Source: JAWVFM01 sp963843315
Lineage (GTDB): Bacteria; Actinomycetota; Thermoleophilia; Solirubrobacterales; 70-9
Reading direction: 5' to 3'
Length of the DNA: 64,000 nucleotides
NCBI GenBank assembly: GCA_963843315.1
Contig: CAWJJU010000001.1
Coordinates: forward strand, 62,001-126,000
Part shown: piece after piece, positions 33,652 to 42,445 of the stretch
Position numbering within the stretch: position 1 is the first letter of the stretch
How the letters are laid out: the number at the start of each line of letters is the position of its first letter
Position numbers and translations under genes: made by a program
The notes under the pieces: model-generated
Database searches by the model: none
Told to the model about the DNA's origin: nothing
The model's input: the letters and a program-made list of their open reading frames with translations, nothing else

Positions 33652-34797
33652 TCAGGTGCGCGCGCGGCGGCGCCCACGAAGGCGGGAGCGCCATCCCGAG
33701 GCTCCGTCGAGGCGCAGGTTCGCCTCGCCGAGGCTCTCCTCGAGCGACTCCGCCAGCCCCGCCTGCTCGGGGTCGAGCTCACGCGGCACGATCACCTGGA
33801 GGAGCACGTGGAGGTCGCCGCGCGACCCGCCGCGAAGGCGCGGCAGGCCCTGGCCCTTCAGCTTCAGGTCGGCCCCGGGCTGAGCTCCGCGAGGCACGGT
33901 CAGCTCGCGGTCGCCCTCGAGCGTCTCCACCGAGATCTCGCCGCCCAGCATCGCCCGCGTCGCCGATATCGACGCCTGGGTGTAGAGGTCGGGGCCGTCG
34001 CGCTCGAAGCGCTGGTCCGGGGTGACCGCGACCTCGACGTAGAGGTCCCCCGCCCCGCCCCCGGGCTCGCCCGCATGTCCCGCGCCGGCGATCCGGATGC
34101 GCTGGCCCGACTCGATGCCCGCGGGCACCTCGACGTCCCAGGTCCGGCGCTTCACGAGGCGACCCTGGCCGGAGCACTCCGCGCAGGGCGTCTCGGGCGT
34201 CTTGCCGGCTCCGCCGCAGGTCGGGCAGGCGCCGGCGCGCACCATCTGCCCGAACGGCGTCTGGGAGACCTCGCGCACCTGGCCCGCGCCGTCGCAGGTC
34301 TCGCAGGTGTGGATCGGCGTGCCCGGCTCCGCCCCGTTGCCGCGGCAGTGCTCGCAAACGGACACAGCGTCGAGCTCGACCTGGCGGTGCGCTCCCGTGA
34401 GGACCTCGCCGAGGGTGAGCTCCACCACCGTCCCGAGGTCGGCGCCCGCCGCGGGGCCGGAGCGGCCGAAGCCGAACAGGTCGCCGAAGGCGTCGCCGCC
34501 GCCGCGGCCGAAGAGGGCCGAGATGACGTCCTCGAAGTTGCCGAAGTCGGCGGTGCGCGCGTGGAACCCACCCGAGCGCAGGCCCTCGTGGCCGTAGGCG
34601 TCGTAGGTGCGGCGCCGGTCGGCGTCGGAGAGCACCTCGTAGGCCTCGGCGGCCTCCTTGAACTTCTCCTCGGCGTCGGGATCGTGCTTGTTGACGTCGG
34701 GGTGCAGCTCGCGCGCGAGCGTGCGGAACGCCTTCTTCAGCTGCGTCTCGTCGGCGTCCCTCGGCACACCGAGGACCTCGTAGTAGTCGCGAGGCAT
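33652..34797 (-). CDS. dnaJ: Chaperone DnaJ (type I, zinc-binding)
   Basis: 381 residues. J domain MPRDYYEVLGVPRDADETQL with the HPD tripeptide in ARELHPDVNKHDP; a Gly/Phe linker (FGRGGGDAFGDLFGFGRSG); four zinc-finger modules CEHCRGNG, CETCDGAG, CPTCGGAG, CAECSGQG; then the C-terminal substrate domain (GIESGQRIRIAGAGHAGEPG). Co-chaperone of DnaK. Directly after hrcA with an overlapping stop/start; no dnaK or grpE is in the window. Confidence 0.96.
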   Translation of the reverse strand: MPRDYYEVLGVPRDADETQLKKAFRTLARELHPDVNKHDPDAEEKFKEAAEAYEVLSDADRRRTYDAYGHEGLRSGGFHARTADFGNFEDVISALFGRGGGDAFGDLFGFGRSGPAAGADLGTVVELTLGEVLTGAHRQVELDAVSVCEHCRGNGAEPGTPIHTCETCDGAGQVREVSQTPFGQMVRAGACPTCGGAGKTPETPCAECSGQGRLVKRRTWDVEVPAGIESGQRIRIAGAGHAGEPGGGAGDLYVEVAVTPDQRFERDGPDLYTQASISATRAMLGGEISVETLEGDRELTVPRGAQPGADLKLKGQGLPRLRGGSRGDLHVLLQVIVPRELDPEQAGLAESLEESLGEANLRLDGASGWRSRLRGRRRART

Positions 34798-35819
34798 CAC
34801 TCGTAGACCGATTCGAAGAAGCGCGAGAGCTGGCTGGCGGCCTCGCGGACCGAGGCGATGGCCGTCTCGTAGTCCATCCGCATCGGGCCCACGACCCCGA
34901 CCGTGCCGAGGTTGCGGTAGCCCAGGCCGTAGTTGGCGCCGACCACGCTGACCGAGCGCAGCTCGGGCGCCGGGTTGTCGTCGCCCACCCAGACGAACAC
35001 CGAGCGCTCGTCGAGCGCCCGCCGCAGGCTCAGCAGCAGGTCGGCGCGCCGCTCGAGCGCGCGCATGAGCGAGTCGATGCGCGGCAGGTTCGCCGCGTGT
35101 TCGTCGGTGAGCAGGCGCGCGGCTCCGTCGAGGTAGAGGTCCTCGTCGCCGCCGGCGTCGATGCCTCCCAGCGACGACGCGAGCTCGCCCACCAGCCACG
35201 CCTCGCGCTGGTCCAGACCGGGGTCCATCACGCGGTTCGTGATCATCCGGGCGCCCAATGAGAGGCCCGAGATGCGCTCGTTCAGATAGCTCGACGCCCA
35301 CTCGACCAGGCCGGGGTCGACCGAGGCGTCGAAGTTCAGGATCCGCCTCGTGACCGCGCCGTTGGAGGCGATGATCACCACCATCACGACGTTGGGCTGC
35401 AGGCGCAGCGCCTCGACGCGGTGGATCGTGGCCGCGCTGGCGGGCGGCGCCGTGGCGACCGCCAGCAGGTCGTTGACGCGCGACAGCGTGGAGGTCGTGA
35501 CGCGCATCGCCTCCTCGACCTCGCGCCGCATCCGCGAGAGGTCGAGGCCGGTGCCGGTCTCCGCGGCCTTCGGGCCAGACGCGAGCAGGGAGTCGGCGTA
35601 GAAGCGGTAGCCCGCGTCGGTCGGGACCCGGCCGGCCGAGGTGTGCGGATGGGTCAGATAGCCGGAGCCCTCCAGGGCCGAGAGCTCGGCGCGCACCGTC
35701 GACGGCCCCCACTCGACCTCGTCGAGGTCGGCGATCGCCTTCGAGCCGACGGGCTCACCCGAGTCGAGGTGCACGTCGACCACGAGACGCAGGATTCGCT
35801 GCTGGCGCTCGCTGAGCAT
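34797..35819 (-). CDS. hrcA: Heat-inducible transcription repressor HrcA
   Basis: 340 residues. N-terminal winged helix LSERQQRILRLVVDVHLDSG and GSKAIADLDEVEWGPSTVRA; then GYLTHPHTSAGRVPTDAGYR, the strongest HrcA signature; C-terminal regulatory domain with GLGYRNLGTVGVVGPMRMDY. HrcA normally binds CIRCE (TTAGCACTC-N9-GAGTGCTAA) upstream of groE or dnaK operons. I see no CIRCE between this ATG and the gene above, so the operator may be diverged or the hrcA-dnaJ operon not autoregulated. Confidence 0.96.
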   Translation of the reverse strand: MLSERQQRILRLVVDVHLDSGEPVGSKAIADLDEVEWGPSTVRAELSALEGSGYLTHPHTSAGRVPTDAGYRFYADSLLASGPKAAETGTGLDLSRMRREVEEAMRVTTSTLSRVNDLLAVATAPPASAATIHRVEALRLQPNVVMVVIIASNGAVTRRILNFDASVDPGLVEWASSYLNERISGLSLGARMITNRVMDPGLDQREAWLVGELASSLGGIDAGGDEDLYLDGAARLLTDEHAANLPRIDSLMRALERRADLLLSLRRALDERSVFVWVGDDNPAPELRSVSVVGANYGLGYRNLGTVGVVGPMRMDYETAIASVREAASQLSRFFESVYE

Positions 35820-35972
35820 GACCCGGAGTGTAGGAACCGTCACCGGTCCCCTCGCGTGGGCAGGCCCGGCGGTGACTCGGCGGCGCTGCCGGTCGCGGTC
35901 ATCCGCGAGCCGTGCGGTGGTGCCAGCGGTTCGATCACTGAGGAGGTGGCAGCGGGCGTCGCCTCGGCCAAC

Positions 35973-36007
35973 TCGCCTTCTTGGTCGGTATGCGACCACA
36001 ACTGCGA
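35973..36007. repeat. 35-nt CATAC-loop hairpin, copy 3
   Basis: Arms TCGCCTTCTTGGTCG and CGACCACAACTGCGA around GTATG (CATAC on the minus strand); 11 of 15 pairs plus three more outside (AAC/GTT). Almost the reverse complement of copy 2 at 14979-15013. It lies in the 204-bp gap between a lipoprotein gene (transcribed towards it) and hrcA; nothing else recognisable is in that gap. Confidence 0.72.
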
Positions 36008-36023
36008 GTTCGTCTTGGCGCGA

Positions 36024-36731
36024 TCAGGCCGCGCCGATCGAGACCGGCACGACGTGCCAGCCGTGGTGTCCCCTGGCGAGCACGAGGATGTCGGTGGGGG
36101 TCCCCGCCGGGACCGGCGTCGTCGCCGTGCCACCGACGTCGCTGCCCGCCACGAGGTAGGCCAGCGCCAGCTTCCCGGCCACGGCGACCGTGTCCACGTG
36201 CTCGCGGTCGAGCCGGCCGCTCGCGACGCCGTGGTCGACGTAGCGTGCGGCGGCGCCGAAGGCGGGACTCGTGGGACCGGCGAGAGGCAGGCGCTCGACG
36301 AGGTAGGGCGGCGTGTTCGAGTCCGCGAGCGAGCGTGGAATCGGCGCCGGTTGGGCCAGGTCCACCAGCCAGTGGCCGTCCTCACGCCGCACGACCGCGA
36401 TGAAGCTCTCGCTCGCGTAGCGGACGACCACCAGCGCAAGATCCTGCGACACGCCCACCGGCGCAAGCTTCGGCGCCGCGCCGGAGAGGCCCTCGGTGCT
36501 GTCGCAGTCCTGGCCGTCGATCGCCGCCAGCGACCGGCGGCCGTTGTCGGTCATCAGCTCGCACGCGGCCCCGACGTCGCCGCTGCGCATGTGGCGATAC
36601 CAGGCTTCGAATGCGGCCCGGGGCGTCGCGGCCCCGGCCGGGGCCGTGGAGGTCCCGGTGCCGCCGGCCCCGCATCCGGCCATGGCCAGCGCCGCGGCGG
36701 CGAGCGCCGCCACTGCGGCGATGCGCCTCAT
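36024..36731 (-). CDS. Hypothetical lipoprotein
   Basis: 235 residues. Lipoprotein signal AVAALAAAALAMAGC with lipobox AMAGC, then a Gly/Thr/Ala-rich linker. The segment AAFEAWYRHMRSGDVGAACE resembles the start of a NTF2-like/SnoaL-type fold often used in exported actinobacterial lipoproteins; the rest (DLALVVVRYASESFIAVVRR; HHGWHVVPVSIG) is β-rich. No specific function can be named. It lies upstream of hrcA on the same strand. Confidence 0.7.
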   Translation of the reverse strand: MRRIAAVAALAAAALAMAGCGAGGTGTSTAPAGAATPRAAFEAWYRHMRSGDVGAACELMTDNGRRSLAAIDGQDCDSTEGLSGAAPKLAPVGVSQDLALVVVRYASESFIAVVRREDGHWLVDLAQPAPIPRSLADSNTPPYLVERLPLAGPTSPAFGAAARYVDHGVASGRLDREHVDTVAVAGKLALAYLVAGSDVGGTATTPVPAGTPTDILVLARGHHGWHVVPVSIGAA

Positions 36732-36735
36732 GCCG

Positions 36736-37131
36736 TCAGGAGAGATCGAGCTCCGCCGAGGCGTTGCGGATGATCTGGTTTCCGCTCTGCTCGGCCACGG
36801 TATCGGTGGCGATGTGCCCGCCCTCGGCCGAGCGGACTGTCGATCTCACCACGACCTCCTGCTCGGGGAAGCCCATGCCGCGGAACTGGACCTCGAGGCG
36901 CCGCAGCGCCCGCGGGTCGCCGTCGGCAACCGCGGAGTGGGCGCGGGCGACCTGGGCCATCGTCCACAGGCCGTGAAGGATCACTCCGGGCAGGCCGACC
37001 TGCTTGGCGAAGTCGGGGTCCGTGTGGATGGGGTTCGGGTCGCCCGAGGCCTCGGCGTAGCGCCTCGTGAGCCCGGCGTCTGGCGTGACGCGCAGTTCGG
37101 GAAGGGAGTCGCCGGCCTTGAGATCCGTCAT
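36736..37131 (-). CDS. MaoC-like dehydratase/hydratase (HadB-like)
   Basis: 131-residue hot-dog protein. TRRYAEASGDPNPIHTDPDF is the R-hydratase motif (catalytic Asp and His), followed by VILHGLWTMAQVARA. It resembles the HadB/MaoC C-terminal-type subunit that pairs with a HadA-like protein; the preceding gene encodes such a partner with a 4-bp overlap. Together they would hydrate/dehydrate (R)-3-hydroxyacyl thioesters. Substrate chain length unknown. Confidence 0.86.
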   Translation of the reverse strand: MTDLKAGDSLPELRVTPDAGLTRRYAEASGDPNPIHTDPDFAKQVGLPGVILHGLWTMAQVARAHSAVADGDPRALRRLEVQFRGMGFPEQEVVVRSTVRSAEGGHIATDTVAEQSGNQIIRNASAELDLS

Positions 37132-37571
37132 TCGACGCCCCTGACGATGTTGGTCCACGTCGCCTTGACCACCTGCTGGCCCTCCTGGTTGGTCGAAACG
37201 GACTCGAAGACGTAGAAGCCCTTGCCGTCGCGGGCGTCGATCGACTTGCACTCGACGGCCGTCGAGATGACGTCGCCGGCGCACACCGGCTCGCCCCACT
37301 CGAACTCCTGGCCGCCGTGCACCATCGCCGCGAAGTTCATTTCGACCGCCGGGTCGAACAGCGCCGGGCCCATGGCCGGCGCGCTGTAGACGACGGCGAA
37401 CATCGGCGGCGCGACGATGTCGCGGAATCCTGCGGCCTTCGCGGCGCCGGAATCGCGATGAACCGGGCTCGGCTCGCCCACCGCCTCGGCGTACTGGGTC
37501 ACGCGCTCGGCCTCGACCTCGAAGTCGACCGCGTCCCATCTCTTGCCCACCGCGTCCGTTTTCAGCGCCAT
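37128..37571 (-). CDS. MaoC-type N-terminal dehydratase (HadA-like)
   Basis: 147-residue hot-dog protein of the FAS1-type dehydratase family: VTQYAEAVGEPSPVHRDSGA, IVAPPMFAVVYSAPAMGPAL, VHGGQEFEWGEPVCAGDVIS. In mycobacteria HadA or HadC of this type forms a heterodimer with HadB; the downstream overlapping gene is HadB-like, so a heterodimeric 3-hydroxyacyl dehydratase is the likely product. Confidence 0.86.
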   Translation of the reverse strand: MALKTDAVGKRWDAVDFEVEAERVTQYAEAVGEPSPVHRDSGAAKAAGFRDIVAPPMFAVVYSAPAMGPALFDPAVEMNFAAMVHGGQEFEWGEPVCAGDVISTAVECKSIDARDGKGFYVFESVSTNQEGQQVVKATWTNIVRGVE

Positions 37572-37583
37572 CGGCGCGCGATC

Positions 37584-37781
37584 CTACCCACCCTCGGTGC
37601 CCTCGCGCGCCCTCGCCACGGCCAGGTCGCCGGACACGTCGAAGAGGTAGGCGATGGTGCGGTCGATGGCGACCCCGCTCCCGCGTCCCCTCGCCGTCTG
37701 CTCGATCTCGGTGAGGACGTGGCGCCGGCCGACGAGCTCGGTGCCGATGCCGGGCGCAGCGTAGATCTCGGGCTCACTCAT
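37584..37781 (-). CDS. Small hypothetical protein
   Basis: 65 residues starting at ATG 37781, overlapping the lepA stop by 8 bp (same strand), so probably co-translated with lepA. Sequence features: GIGTELVGRRHVLTEIEQTA and IAYLFDVSGDLAVARAREG. No membrane segment or known motif. Not recognised; the coupling to lepA is the only support beyond an open frame. Confidence 0.45.
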   Translation of the reverse strand: MSEPEIYAAPGIGTELVGRRHVLTEIEQTARGRGSGVAIDRTIAYLFDVSGDLAVARAREGTEGG

Positions 37782-39569
37782 CGATGTCGAGAACCGCCAG
37801 GAACGCCTCCTGCGGGACCTCGACCCTCCCAACCTGCTTCATCCGCTTCTTGCCGGCCTTCTGCTTCTTCAAGAGCTTCTGCTTGCGGGTCACGTCGCCA
37901 CCGTAGAGCTTCGCCGTGACGTCCTTGCGAAGCGCCTTGACCGTCTCGCGGGCCAGCACGCGCGAGCCCACTGCGGCCTGCACCGGGACGTCGAAGAGCT
38001 GGCGGGGGATCGTCTTCTGAAGGCGCTCGACCAGGGCCTTCCCCGCCGGGTAGGCGCGGTCGCGGTGGACGATGAGCGACAGCGCGTCGACGCGATCGCC
38101 GGCCAGCAGCACGTCCAGCTTCACCAGGTCGGAGACCCGGTAGCCGATGGGCTCGTAGTCGAGCGAGGCGTAGCCGGCGGTGCGCGACTTCAGCTGGTCG
38201 TAGAAGTCCAGGACGATCTCCGCCAGCGGCAGGTCGTAGCGAAGCTGAACCCGGACCGGCGAGAGGTAGTGCAGGTCGACGTGGGTGCCGCGGCGGCTCT
38301 GGCAGAGCTCCATGATCGCCCCGACGTGCTCCGTGGGCGCGATCAGCGACGCACGGATGTACGGCTCCGCGATGGCCTCGATCGAGGCGGGGTCGGGCAT
38401 GTGCGCCGGGCTTCGCACCTCGATCTCCTCGCCCGAGTGCAGCTCGACCTCGTAGCGCACGTTCGGCGTCGTCGCCAGGAGCTCGAGGTCGTACTCGCGC
38501 TCGAGCCGCTCGCGCACGATGTCCATGTGCAGCAGGCCGAGAAAGCCACAGCGAAAGCCGAAGCCGAGAGCGTCCGACGTCTCGGGCTCCCAGGACAGCG
38601 CGGCGTCGTTCAGCGACAGGCGCTCGAGGGCGTCGCGCAGGTCCTCGTAGCGGTCGGTGTCGATCGGGAACAGCCCGCAAAAGACCACCGGCTTGACCTC
38701 CTGATAGCCGGGCAGCGCCTCGGCGGCGGGGTTCTCGCGCGAGGTCAGGGTGTCGCCGACGCGCAGCTTCGAGACGTCCTTGATGCCGGTGATGACGTAG
38801 CCGACCTCGCCGGCGGCCATCTCGAGCGACGGACGCATCTCCGGGGTGAAGAAGCCGGCCTCGTCGATGTCGGCCTCGGTGCCGGTCTGCATCGCCGCGA
38901 TGGGCTCGCCGCGGCGAAAGCGCCCGTCCATCATCCGCACGAAGGCGACGACGCCCCGGTACTGATCGAACTCGGAATCGAAGATCAGCGCGCGCGGGGG
39001 CGCCGCCGGGGTCGCCGCCCGGCGGCGGGATGCGCTCGACGATCGCCTCGAGGACCTCGCGGATCGCCCTCCCCGGTCTTCGCCGAGATGCGCAGGATCT
39101 CGTCGGGCTCGCCGCCGATCAGGTCGCAGATCTCCTCCGCGACCCGCTCGGGCTCGGCGCTCGGCAGGTCGACCTTGTTGAGGACGGGCACGAGCTCGAG
39201 CCCGGCGTCGATGGCCGCGTAGGTGTTGGCGACGGTCTGGGCCTCGACCCCCTGGGCCGCATCGACCACCAGCAGCGCGCCCTCGCACGCCGCGAGGCTG
39301 CGCGAGACCTCGTACGAGAAGTCCACGTGCCCCGGCGTGTCGATGAGGTGCAGGCTGTAGGTCTGGCCGTCGGCCGCCGAGTAGGGGACCTGCACCGCCT
39401 GGGCCTTGATCGTGATTCCCCGCTCGCGCTCGAGCTCCATCGAGTCGAGGAGCTGCGGCATGTGCTTGCGCGGGTCGACCGCCTCGGTGATCTCGAGGAT
39501 GCGATCCGCCAGCGTCGACTTGCCGTGGTCGATGTGGGCGATGATCGAGAAGTTCCTGATGCGGTCCAT
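37774..39569 (-). CDS. lepA: Elongation factor 4 (LepA), with two one-base insertions
   Basis: About 597 residues. Translational GTPase that back-translocates stalled ribosomes. G1 AHIDHGKSTLADRIL, G2 ELERERGITIKAQ, G3 LIDTPGHVDFSYEVSRSLAA, G4 NKVDLPSAEP; C-terminal EF4 domain with LHYLSPVRVQLRYDLPLAE and KLYGGDVTRKQKLLKKQKAG. Two slips about 65 bp apart split it: one near 39063-39070 (after ISAKTGEG) and one in the G-run near 38996-39003 (before RALIFDSEFDQYRG); the stretch between reads REVLEAIVERIPPPGGDPGG in the third frame. Start ATG 39569 (MDRIRNFSII); an in-frame ATG at 39596 is also possible. Confidence 0.93.
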
Positions 39570-39656
39570 GGCGAACCGCAGAGTACGGAGAGTCATTTGT
39601 CCAGGCGAGCGCCGAGTCGATCGGTGGCGGCGCACGCCGCCGCTAGCCTGCGGGGC

Positions 39657-40451
39657 ATGCGCGCGCTGATCGCACTCCTGGCCGTGGCCGCCGCGGGCGC
39701 GGCGGCGGCGTCCGCCCAGGCGCTGCCGGCGCCCGCCCCCTGTCAGGGCGGCTGCTGGAACCCGAATCCCACCACCAAGCCATGGCAGTGGCAGTTGCAG
39801 GGCAAGATCGACCTCTCGGTGAAGGCGCCCGTGTACGACATCGACATGGACGTGGCGCAGAGCAACGTGCAGGACATCCACGCTCAGGGCGATCGGGCCA
39901 TCTGTTACGTCGACGTGGGCTCGTGGGAGCCCTATCGCGACGACGCGGCCAAGTTCCCCAAGCGCCTCCGCGGCCGCCACTTCCCCGGCTTTCCGCAGGA
40001 GCGCTGGCTCGACATCCGCGCCATGAAGGTGCTGAAGCCGCTCATGCGAAAGCGCTTCGAGACCTGCGCGGCGAAGGGCTTCGACGCGGTCGAGCCCGAC
40101 AACGAGGAGGGCTATGCCAACCGCACCGGCTTCCACATCACCGGCGCCGACCAGCTCAAGTACAACACCTGGGTCTCCAACGAGGTCCACAAGCTGGGCA
40201 TGGCGGTCGGCCTGAAGAACGACCTCGGACAGGTGCAGAAGATGCTGCCCTACGTGGACTTCGAGATCAACGAGCAGTGCTTCCAATACAACGAGTGCGG
40301 CAAGCTCGCGCCGTTCATCTCACACGGCAAGCCGGTCTACGGCGCCGAGTACGAGATCCCGCGTTCGAGGTTCTGCTCGAAGTCGGTCGCGATGGGCTTC
40401 TCGACCATCCGCAAGCACTACAGCCTGCGCGCCTGGCGGCGGGCATGTTGA
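39657..40451 (+). CDS. Secreted GH114-type endo-α-1,4-polygalactosaminidase
   Basis: 264 residues with a signal peptide (ALIALLAVAAAGAAAASAQA). The GH114 core follows: WQWQLQGKIDLSVKAPVYDI, ICYVDVGSWEPYRDDA, GFDAVEPDNEEGYANRTGF (acidic catalytic region) and VGLKNDLGQVQKM, EINEQCFQYNEC. Family members cleave galactosaminogalactan or Pel-like polysaccharides; here a role in matrix or competitor-polymer degradation is inferred. Single plus-strand gene between the divergent lepA and convergent murJ. Confidence 0.88.
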   Translation: MRALIALLAVAAAGAAAASAQALPAPAPCQGGCWNPNPTTKPWQWQLQGKIDLSVKAPVYDIDMDVAQSNVQDIHAQGDRAICYVDVGSWEPYRDDAAKFPKRLRGRHFPGFPQERWLDIRAMKVLKPLMRKRFETCAAKGFDAVEPDNEEGYANRTGFHITGADQLKYNTWVSNEVHKLGMAVGLKNDLGQVQKMLPYVDFEINEQCFQYNECGKLAPFISHGKPVYGAEYEIPRSRFCSKSVAMGFSTIRKHYSLRAWRRAC

Positions 40452-40455
40452 TCAC

Positions 40456-42150
40456 TCAGCGCTGTCCCGGACCGCGACGGCGGATCAGCCTGACGATCTG
40501 ACCCAACTCCGGGACGCGCAACGCCGCGATCACGGCTCCGTAGACGCCCATCCCGACCAGGAGCGCGCTGCCGAGCGATACGACCTGCGCCGCGAGCCCG
40601 CGGCCGAGCCACTGATCGAGCCCGTACCAGACCGCATAGCTCGCAGCGGCGAGCGCCCCGGAGGCGGCCAGGACCCGCACGCCGGTCGAGGAGAACCGGC
40701 CAAGCTCGAGGCGACCCAGCTGCCCACGCAGCACCCAGACCTGAATCAGGACGCTGACCCCGGTCGCGAGCACCGTGGAAGCCACGATTCCACCGACGCC
40801 GAAAGGGCCGTAGAGAACGAGGGCCCCGATTGCGGTGATGACGAGGTTGACCGCGGCGATTCCCGTTGGCACCCACGGTCGTTGCAGGCTGAAGAACGTC
40901 CGGGTGAGGAGTAGGAACAGGCCGTTCAGCGGCAGCGAGAAGGAGAACCAGAACAGCGCCGTCGCCGCCAGGTTGGTGTCCGCGGGGCTGAAGTCGCCGT
41001 GCTGGTAGACCAGGCGGATCATCGGTGCTGAGAGGACCAGCATCGCCGCGGCCGCGGGAAACAGAAGGAGGCTGATCTGCCGCATCCCGTTCGCCATCGT
41101 GGCGCGCAGGCTGTCGTAGTCCCGCCGGGCGGCCAGCCTCGCCAGCGTCGGGAACATCACCGTGGTCACCGCCACGGAGAAGATGCCCTGGGGCAGCATG
41201 TAGATGCGAAAGGCCTTGTCGATCCCGGCGGGTGCGCCCTCCGACACCAGCGACCCGAAGATGCTGTTGATCAGCAGGTTGAAGTTGATGAGGCCGAGGC
41301 TGATCGTCACCGGCAGCATCAGGATGAGCACGCGGCGCACCTGCCGGCTGCGCCACTCGAACGCGCGGATCAGGCGGAAGGGCGTGTGGCGCAGGTCCCA
41401 GGCCGGGATCGCGAGCTGGATGGCCGTGCCCACCAGGACCCCGATCGCGTACGCATAGATCTGGTGATCCTCGGAGAAGAGCGGCCGCAGCGCGATCAGC
41501 ACGACGATGATCGCGACGTTCCAGAAGAAGGGCGAGATCGCGAACGCGCCGAAGCGGTCGTAGCTGTTGAGGATGCCGACGATCATCCCCGTGGTCCCGA
41601 GCATCACGAGGATCGGGAAGAGGATCTGCGACAGCGTGACGGTGAGCGCCTGTGGGACCTCACCGCCGACGAACACCGGCATCAGCACCGGCGCGATGAG
41701 GATGAAGACGATCGTGATGACCGTCAGCACCAGCGTCACGAGGTAGATCAGGGTGGAGGCAAGTCGGAATGCCTCGCGCGTGCGCCCGTGTTCGAGGTCC
41801 TCCGTGAACACGGGCACGAATGCCGCCTGGATCGCCGCATCGGCGAAGAGGCTCCTGACGAGGTTCGGAACCTGGAAGGCGATCGTGAACGCCGACATCG
41901 CTCCCGACAGGCCGAAGTAGTAGGCGGCGACGACCTCGCGGACCAGCCCGGCGACCCGCGAGAGGCTGGTCGCAAGGGAGAACAGCGCGGTCGAGCGGGC
42001 CAGGCGGCCGGCACGTGCGCGCGAGCTCTCGCGCGGCGCTGCCGCCTCGATCGCCTCCATCCCGGGCTCCTCGCCGGCGAGCACGTGACTCGCGGTCGCA
42101 GCCTCGTAATCGTCGCCCTCGCGCCGGGGCTCGTCGATGCCCTCGTTCAA
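40456..42150 (-). CDS. murJ: Lipid II flippase MurJ
   Basis: 564 residues, about 14 membrane segments. N-terminal cytoplasmic leader of ~50 residues, then ALFSLATSLSRVAGLVREVV and YYFGLSGAMSAFTIAFQVPN, the MurJ/MviN signature (Arg in the central cavity), later LPQGIFSVAVTTVMFPTLAR and LNGLFLLLTRTFFSLQRPWV. It moves lipid II across the membrane for cell wall growth. No C-terminal pseudokinase, unlike mycobacterial MviN. The TTG start at 42150 is the longest; an internal ATG (MEAIEAAAP) is possible. Confidence 0.93.
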   Translation of the reverse strand: MNEGIDEPRREGDDYEAATASHVLAGEEPGMEAIEAAAPRESSRARAGRLARSTALFSLATSLSRVAGLVREVVAAYYFGLSGAMSAFTIAFQVPNLVRSLFADAAIQAAFVPVFTEDLEHGRTREAFRLASTLIYLVTLVLTVITIVFILIAPVLMPVFVGGEVPQALTVTLSQILFPILVMLGTTGMIVGILNSYDRFGAFAISPFFWNVAIIVVLIALRPLFSEDHQIYAYAIGVLVGTAIQLAIPAWDLRHTPFRLIRAFEWRSRQVRRVLILMLPVTISLGLINFNLLINSIFGSLVSEGAPAGIDKAFRIYMLPQGIFSVAVTTVMFPTLARLAARRDYDSLRATMANGMRQISLLLFPAAAAMLVLSAPMIRLVYQHGDFSPADTNLAATALFWFSFSLPLNGLFLLLTRTFFSLQRPWVPTGIAAVNLVITAIGALVLYGPFGVGGIVASTVLATGVSVLIQVWVLRGQLGRLELGRFSSTGVRVLAASGALAAASYAVWYGLDQWLGRGLAAQVVSLGSALLVGMGVYGAVIAALRVPELGQIVRLIRRRGPGQR

Positions 42151-42177
42151 AGCTCGGCTATCCTTCGCGGCCGTTCG

Positions 42178-42444
42178 ATGGCAAACATCGCTTCACAGAT
42201 CAAGCGGAACGACCGCACCAACCGTGAGCACGACGAGAACCGCCGTGTCACGAGCGCGGTCAAGACGCATTTTCGCCGCCTCGAGGCCGCGGCGGAGTCC
42301 GGCGACGCCGGCGCGGTCGACTCCGAGCACCGCGCGCTCGTCTCGCGGATCGACAAGGCAGTGAAGTCCGGCGCCCTGCATTCCCGCAACGGGGCCCGCA
42401 AGAAGGCTCGTGCCGCGCGCATCAGCGCCGGCACCGCCTCCTGA
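42178..42444 (+). CDS. rpsT: 30S ribosomal protein bS20
   Basis: 88 residues, helical and very basic: MANIASQIKRNDRTNREHDE, SAVKTHFRRLEAAA, LVSRIDKAVKSGALHSRNGA, RKKARAARI. Standard length. It lies on the plus strand between divergent murJ and convergent holA, as in other actinobacteria where rpsT faces holA next to lepA. Confidence 0.97.
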   Translation: MANIASQIKRNDRTNREHDENRRVTSAVKTHFRRLEAAAESGDAGAVDSEHRALVSRIDKAVKSGALHSRNGARKKARAARISAGTAS

Positions 42445-42445
42445 C

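Noticed and set aside
35820..36023. CIRCE operator upstream of hrcA
   Set aside because: No TTAGCACTC/GAGTGCTAA inverted repeat, even allowing a couple of mismatches by eye; only the 35-nt hairpin is there.
37562..37777. Arg/Ser-rich frame overlapping the small gene after lepA
   Set aside because: Same strand, different frame; its composition (RSTLRPASAPSSS) is that of a shadow, and the MSEPEI frame is better placed.
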